This document shows positions 62,403-64,000 of a DNA stretch of 64,000 bases, one piece after another. Made by a program: the position numbers and the translations under genes. Below the pieces are notes generated by a model. That model was given only the letters and a program-made list of their open reading frames with translations, did not search any database and had not been told where the DNA came from. How positions within the stretch are numbered: the first letter of the stretch is position 1; the number at the start of each line of letters is the position of its first letter. The stretch covers positions 1 through 64,000 of the forward strand of contig NZ_FRDJ01000002.1 in the NCBI RefSeq assembly GCF_900143265.1, in the 5' to 3' direction. This stretch comes from Fervidobacterium gondwanense DSM 13020 (GTDB lineage: Bacteria; Thermotogota; Thermotogae; Thermotogales; Fervidobacteriaceae).

Positions 62403-62437
62403 TTCATATATTAGGTAACTATGCTTATAATAGTTAC
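62403..62437 (+). promoter_or_regulatory. rnf promoter with overlapping inverted repeat
   Basis: A -10 TATAAT (62426-62431) has a -35 TTCATA (62403-62408) at a 17-base spacing. A perfect inverted repeat, GTAACTAT (62415-62422) and ATAGTTAC (62430-62437) separated by seven bases, spans the -10 box. This is the geometry of a repressor operator; no T-run follows, so it is not a terminator. The regulator is unknown, and the half-site is unlike the Rex site TTGTGA. Confidence 0.6.
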
Positions 62438-62492
62438 AGTAGCACTTTGACGATAGAGCTGAATTTTTCATTTTCTTTGGGAGGTGTGGTAA

Positions 62493-63800
62493 GTGAAGTT
62501 GCTCACGTTTAAGGGAGGAGTGCATCCACCCGAGAGGAAATTAACAGAGCACGAAAAAATTCAGAAAGCCCCATTGCCGGAGAAGGTTGTAGTCATGATG
62601 GCTCAGCACGCAGGTGCACCTGCAAAGCCAGTTGTTCAAACTGGGCAGCAAGTCAGGACCGGGCAAGTTATCGGTGAACCACAAGGTCCTATATCAGCCT
62701 ATGTTCATTCGCCTGTGACTGGAACCGTTGTTAGTGTTACAAAAATTAACAGCGCTGTTCACGGCATGGCTGTCGAAGCTGTTACAATCGAGGTAACAGG
62801 TGAAGACGAATGGGAACTGTTACCAAAGTTGGATTGGGCCAAAGCTTCTAAGGAAGAGCTTGTTGAAAGAATCAAACAGGCGGGGATAGTTGGTTTGGGT
62901 GGTGCAATGTTCCCAACTCATGTAAAGTTGAATCCACCGAAACCCGTGGACACTCTGATAATCAATGGTGCAGAGTGTGAACCGTATCTCACGATAGACC
63001 ATCGAGTAATGCTTGAAATGAGTGAGGATATACTCTTAGGTATAGAAATTACAAAGAAGATACTCGGGGTAAAAGATGTTTATATTGGAATTGAAAGTAA
63101 TAAGAAAGATGCCATTGAAAAACTTGAAAGAGAATGGAATGGCAAGGTAAAAGTTGCACCACTCAAAACAAAATATCCTCAGGGTGCAGAAAAACAACTG
63201 ATAAAAGCTATCACGGGAAAGGAAGTTCCAAGCGGGGGACTACCATCCGATGTTGGGGTTGTTGTGCAAAACGTTAGTACAATGATAGCCATAAAAGAAG
63301 CTGTTATCGACGGGAAGCCACTGATAGAAAGAGGATTAACACTAACCGGTGAAGGTGTAAAGCAAAGAGGTAATTGGTGGGTAAGGATAGGTACACCAAT
63401 ATCTTGGATTATAGAAAAGCTTGGCGGTGGTTTAGTCGAAGGTTATGAACAAATAAAGGTATTGATGGGTGGACCCATGATGGGAATACCTGTTCCAAAT
63501 TTTGATACTCCGATTCTCAAAGGAAATAATGGTATCACCATTATACTTGAGCAAGAAAGAAGGAGCACTAATTGCATTAGATGTTCCTATTGTGTTCATG
63601 TCTGTCCGATGAATTTGCAACCATACCTTTTGGATTTGATGGCAAGAAAGAAAAAATATGACGAAGCCGCTGCTATAGGTCTTCTCGACTGTATCGAGTG
63701 TGGCTCATGCACTTACATCTGTCCAGCTAACGTAGAGCACGTTAAATCCATAAAATTGGCGAAGAAGGTATATCGCACACTGAGAGGTGGTAAAAAATGA
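62493..63800 (+). CDS. rnfC: Rnf complex subunit RnfC
   Basis: A 435-residue NADH-binding subunit of the Rnf ferredoxin:NAD oxidoreductase, which pumps Na+ or H+ at the membrane. It opens with the RnfC barrel (FKGGVHPPERKLTEHEKI; GQVIGEPQGPISAYVHSPV), contains GLGGAMFPTHVKL and INGAECEPYLTIDHR, and ends with two 4Fe-4S motifs, CIRCSYCVHVCPMNLQP and CIECGSCTYICPANVEH. The start is GTG behind GGGAGGTG. It overlaps rnfD by four bases. With NfnAB in the same window it links ferredoxin, NAD and NADP pools. Confidence 0.95.
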   Translation: MKLLTFKGGVHPPERKLTEHEKIQKAPLPEKVVVMMAQHAGAPAKPVVQTGQQVRTGQVIGEPQGPISAYVHSPVTGTVVSVTKINSAVHGMAVEAVTIEVTGEDEWELLPKLDWAKASKEELVERIKQAGIVGLGGAMFPTHVKLNPPKPVDTLIINGAECEPYLTIDHRVMLEMSEDILLGIEITKKILGVKDVYIGIESNKKDAIEKLEREWNGKVKVAPLKTKYPQGAEKQLIKAITGKEVPSGGLPSDVGVVVQNVSTMIAIKEAVIDGKPLIERGLTLTGEGVKQRGNWWVRIGTPISWIIEKLGGGLVEGYEQIKVLMGGPMMGIPVPNFDTPILKGNNGITIILEQERRSTNCIRCSYCVHVCPMNLQPYLLDLMARKKKYDEAAAIGLLDCIECGSCTYICPANVEHVKSIKLAKKVYRTLRGGKK

Positions 63801-64000
63801 AACTATCCACGAGCTCAGCACCTCACGTCAGAACCAAAGACTCAACAAGCAAGATAATGTTGGACGTGATAGTAGCCTTGGTCCCGGCCGTTATAGCAGG
63901 TACTTACTTTTTCGGGCTTTACGCTTTGGTTCTTTCCATCATAGGAATGGTGAGCGCTGAATTAATTGAGTTATTTATTATGAGAGTATTGAGGAAAGAT
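63797..64000 (+). CDS. rnfD: Rnf complex subunit RnfD, N-terminal part (cut by window end)
   Basis: The first 68 residues of a membrane protein continue past the window edge. The sequence starts MKLSTSSAPHVRTKDST, the RnfD/NqrB-type opening, and is followed by a hydrophobic segment VIVALVPAVIAGTYFFGLYA. The position straight after rnfC with a four-base overlap (AAATGA) agrees with the rnfCDGEAB order. The flavinylated Thr of RnfD lies further on and is not seen. Confidence 0.88.
   Translation, partial: MKLSTSSAPHVRTKDSTSKIMLDVIVALVPAVIAGTYFFGLYALVLSIIGMVSAELIELFIMRVLRKD

Noticed and set aside
1-64000. CRISPR arrays
   Set aside because: No regularly spaced direct repeats of 24-40 bases were seen on scanning the non-coding regions.

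Overview
The window reads as a thermophilic, anaerobic member of the Thermotogota, most like Fervidobacterium or a close relative. This is an inference from gene content, not from a marker alignment: an NfnAB electron-bifurcating transhydrogenase, an Rnf complex, many sugar ABC permeases, CE7, GH3 and GH16 glucan enzymes, a CheC/CheD flagellar operon, and about 40% GC with strong AGGAGGTG-type ribosome sites and frequent GTG and TTG starts.

Region 1 (1-20178) is a long plus-strand cluster for uptake and breakdown of a beta-glucan, probably beta-1,3-glucan. It holds a secreted solute-binding protein, a membrane-anchored 1005-residue binding protein, two complete permease pairs, an NHL/TPR/Yip1 membrane protein, a DUF5696-like exported protein, a GH3 beta-glucosidase, a GH94/GH161-type phosphorylase, a GH16 laminarinase-like lipoprotein and a LacI-family regulator. 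A strong terminator closes it. Region 2 (20205-23395) is a second sugar ABC operon (binding protein plus two permeases). Neither system carries its own ATPase in this window.

Region 3 (23412-28796, minus) carries, in transcription order, a two-part chromate-type transporter, a diiron beta-lactamase-fold protein of the ODP type, a cytoplasmic chemoreceptor without a sensor domain, NfnA, NfnB and a small membrane-anchored protein. The ODP-receptor pair is a likely oxygen/iron sensing unit for chemotaxis. Next to it (28884-29138) is an orphan, highly structured element that looks like the end or omega-RNA of an IS200/IS605 transposon without tnpB. It sits directly upstream of an EamA-type transporter.

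Region 4 (30107-37955, minus) is a maintenance operon: clpC, radA, degV-type, AhpD-like, polA. After a divergent spacer come a CE7 esterase (plus) and an exported PHP-domain protein (minus). Region 5 (41934-49683, plus) has two tRNA genes with a clear promoter and terminator, then obgE, nadD, dus, a histidine-phosphatase family gene, a small membrane protein, potABC without potD, and a purine nucleoside phosphorylase. Region 6 (49718-62371, plus) has a membrane chemoreceptor, mnmE, and a flagellar/chemotaxis operon (flhA, flhF, flhG, two PilZ proteins, cheC, cheD, fliA-type sigma factor and three unrecognised genes). Region 7 (62403-64000) starts the rnf operon (rnfC and a truncated rnfD), with a perfect inverted repeat over its predicted -10 box.

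No CRISPR array, rRNA gene, intact transposase or prophage was seen.
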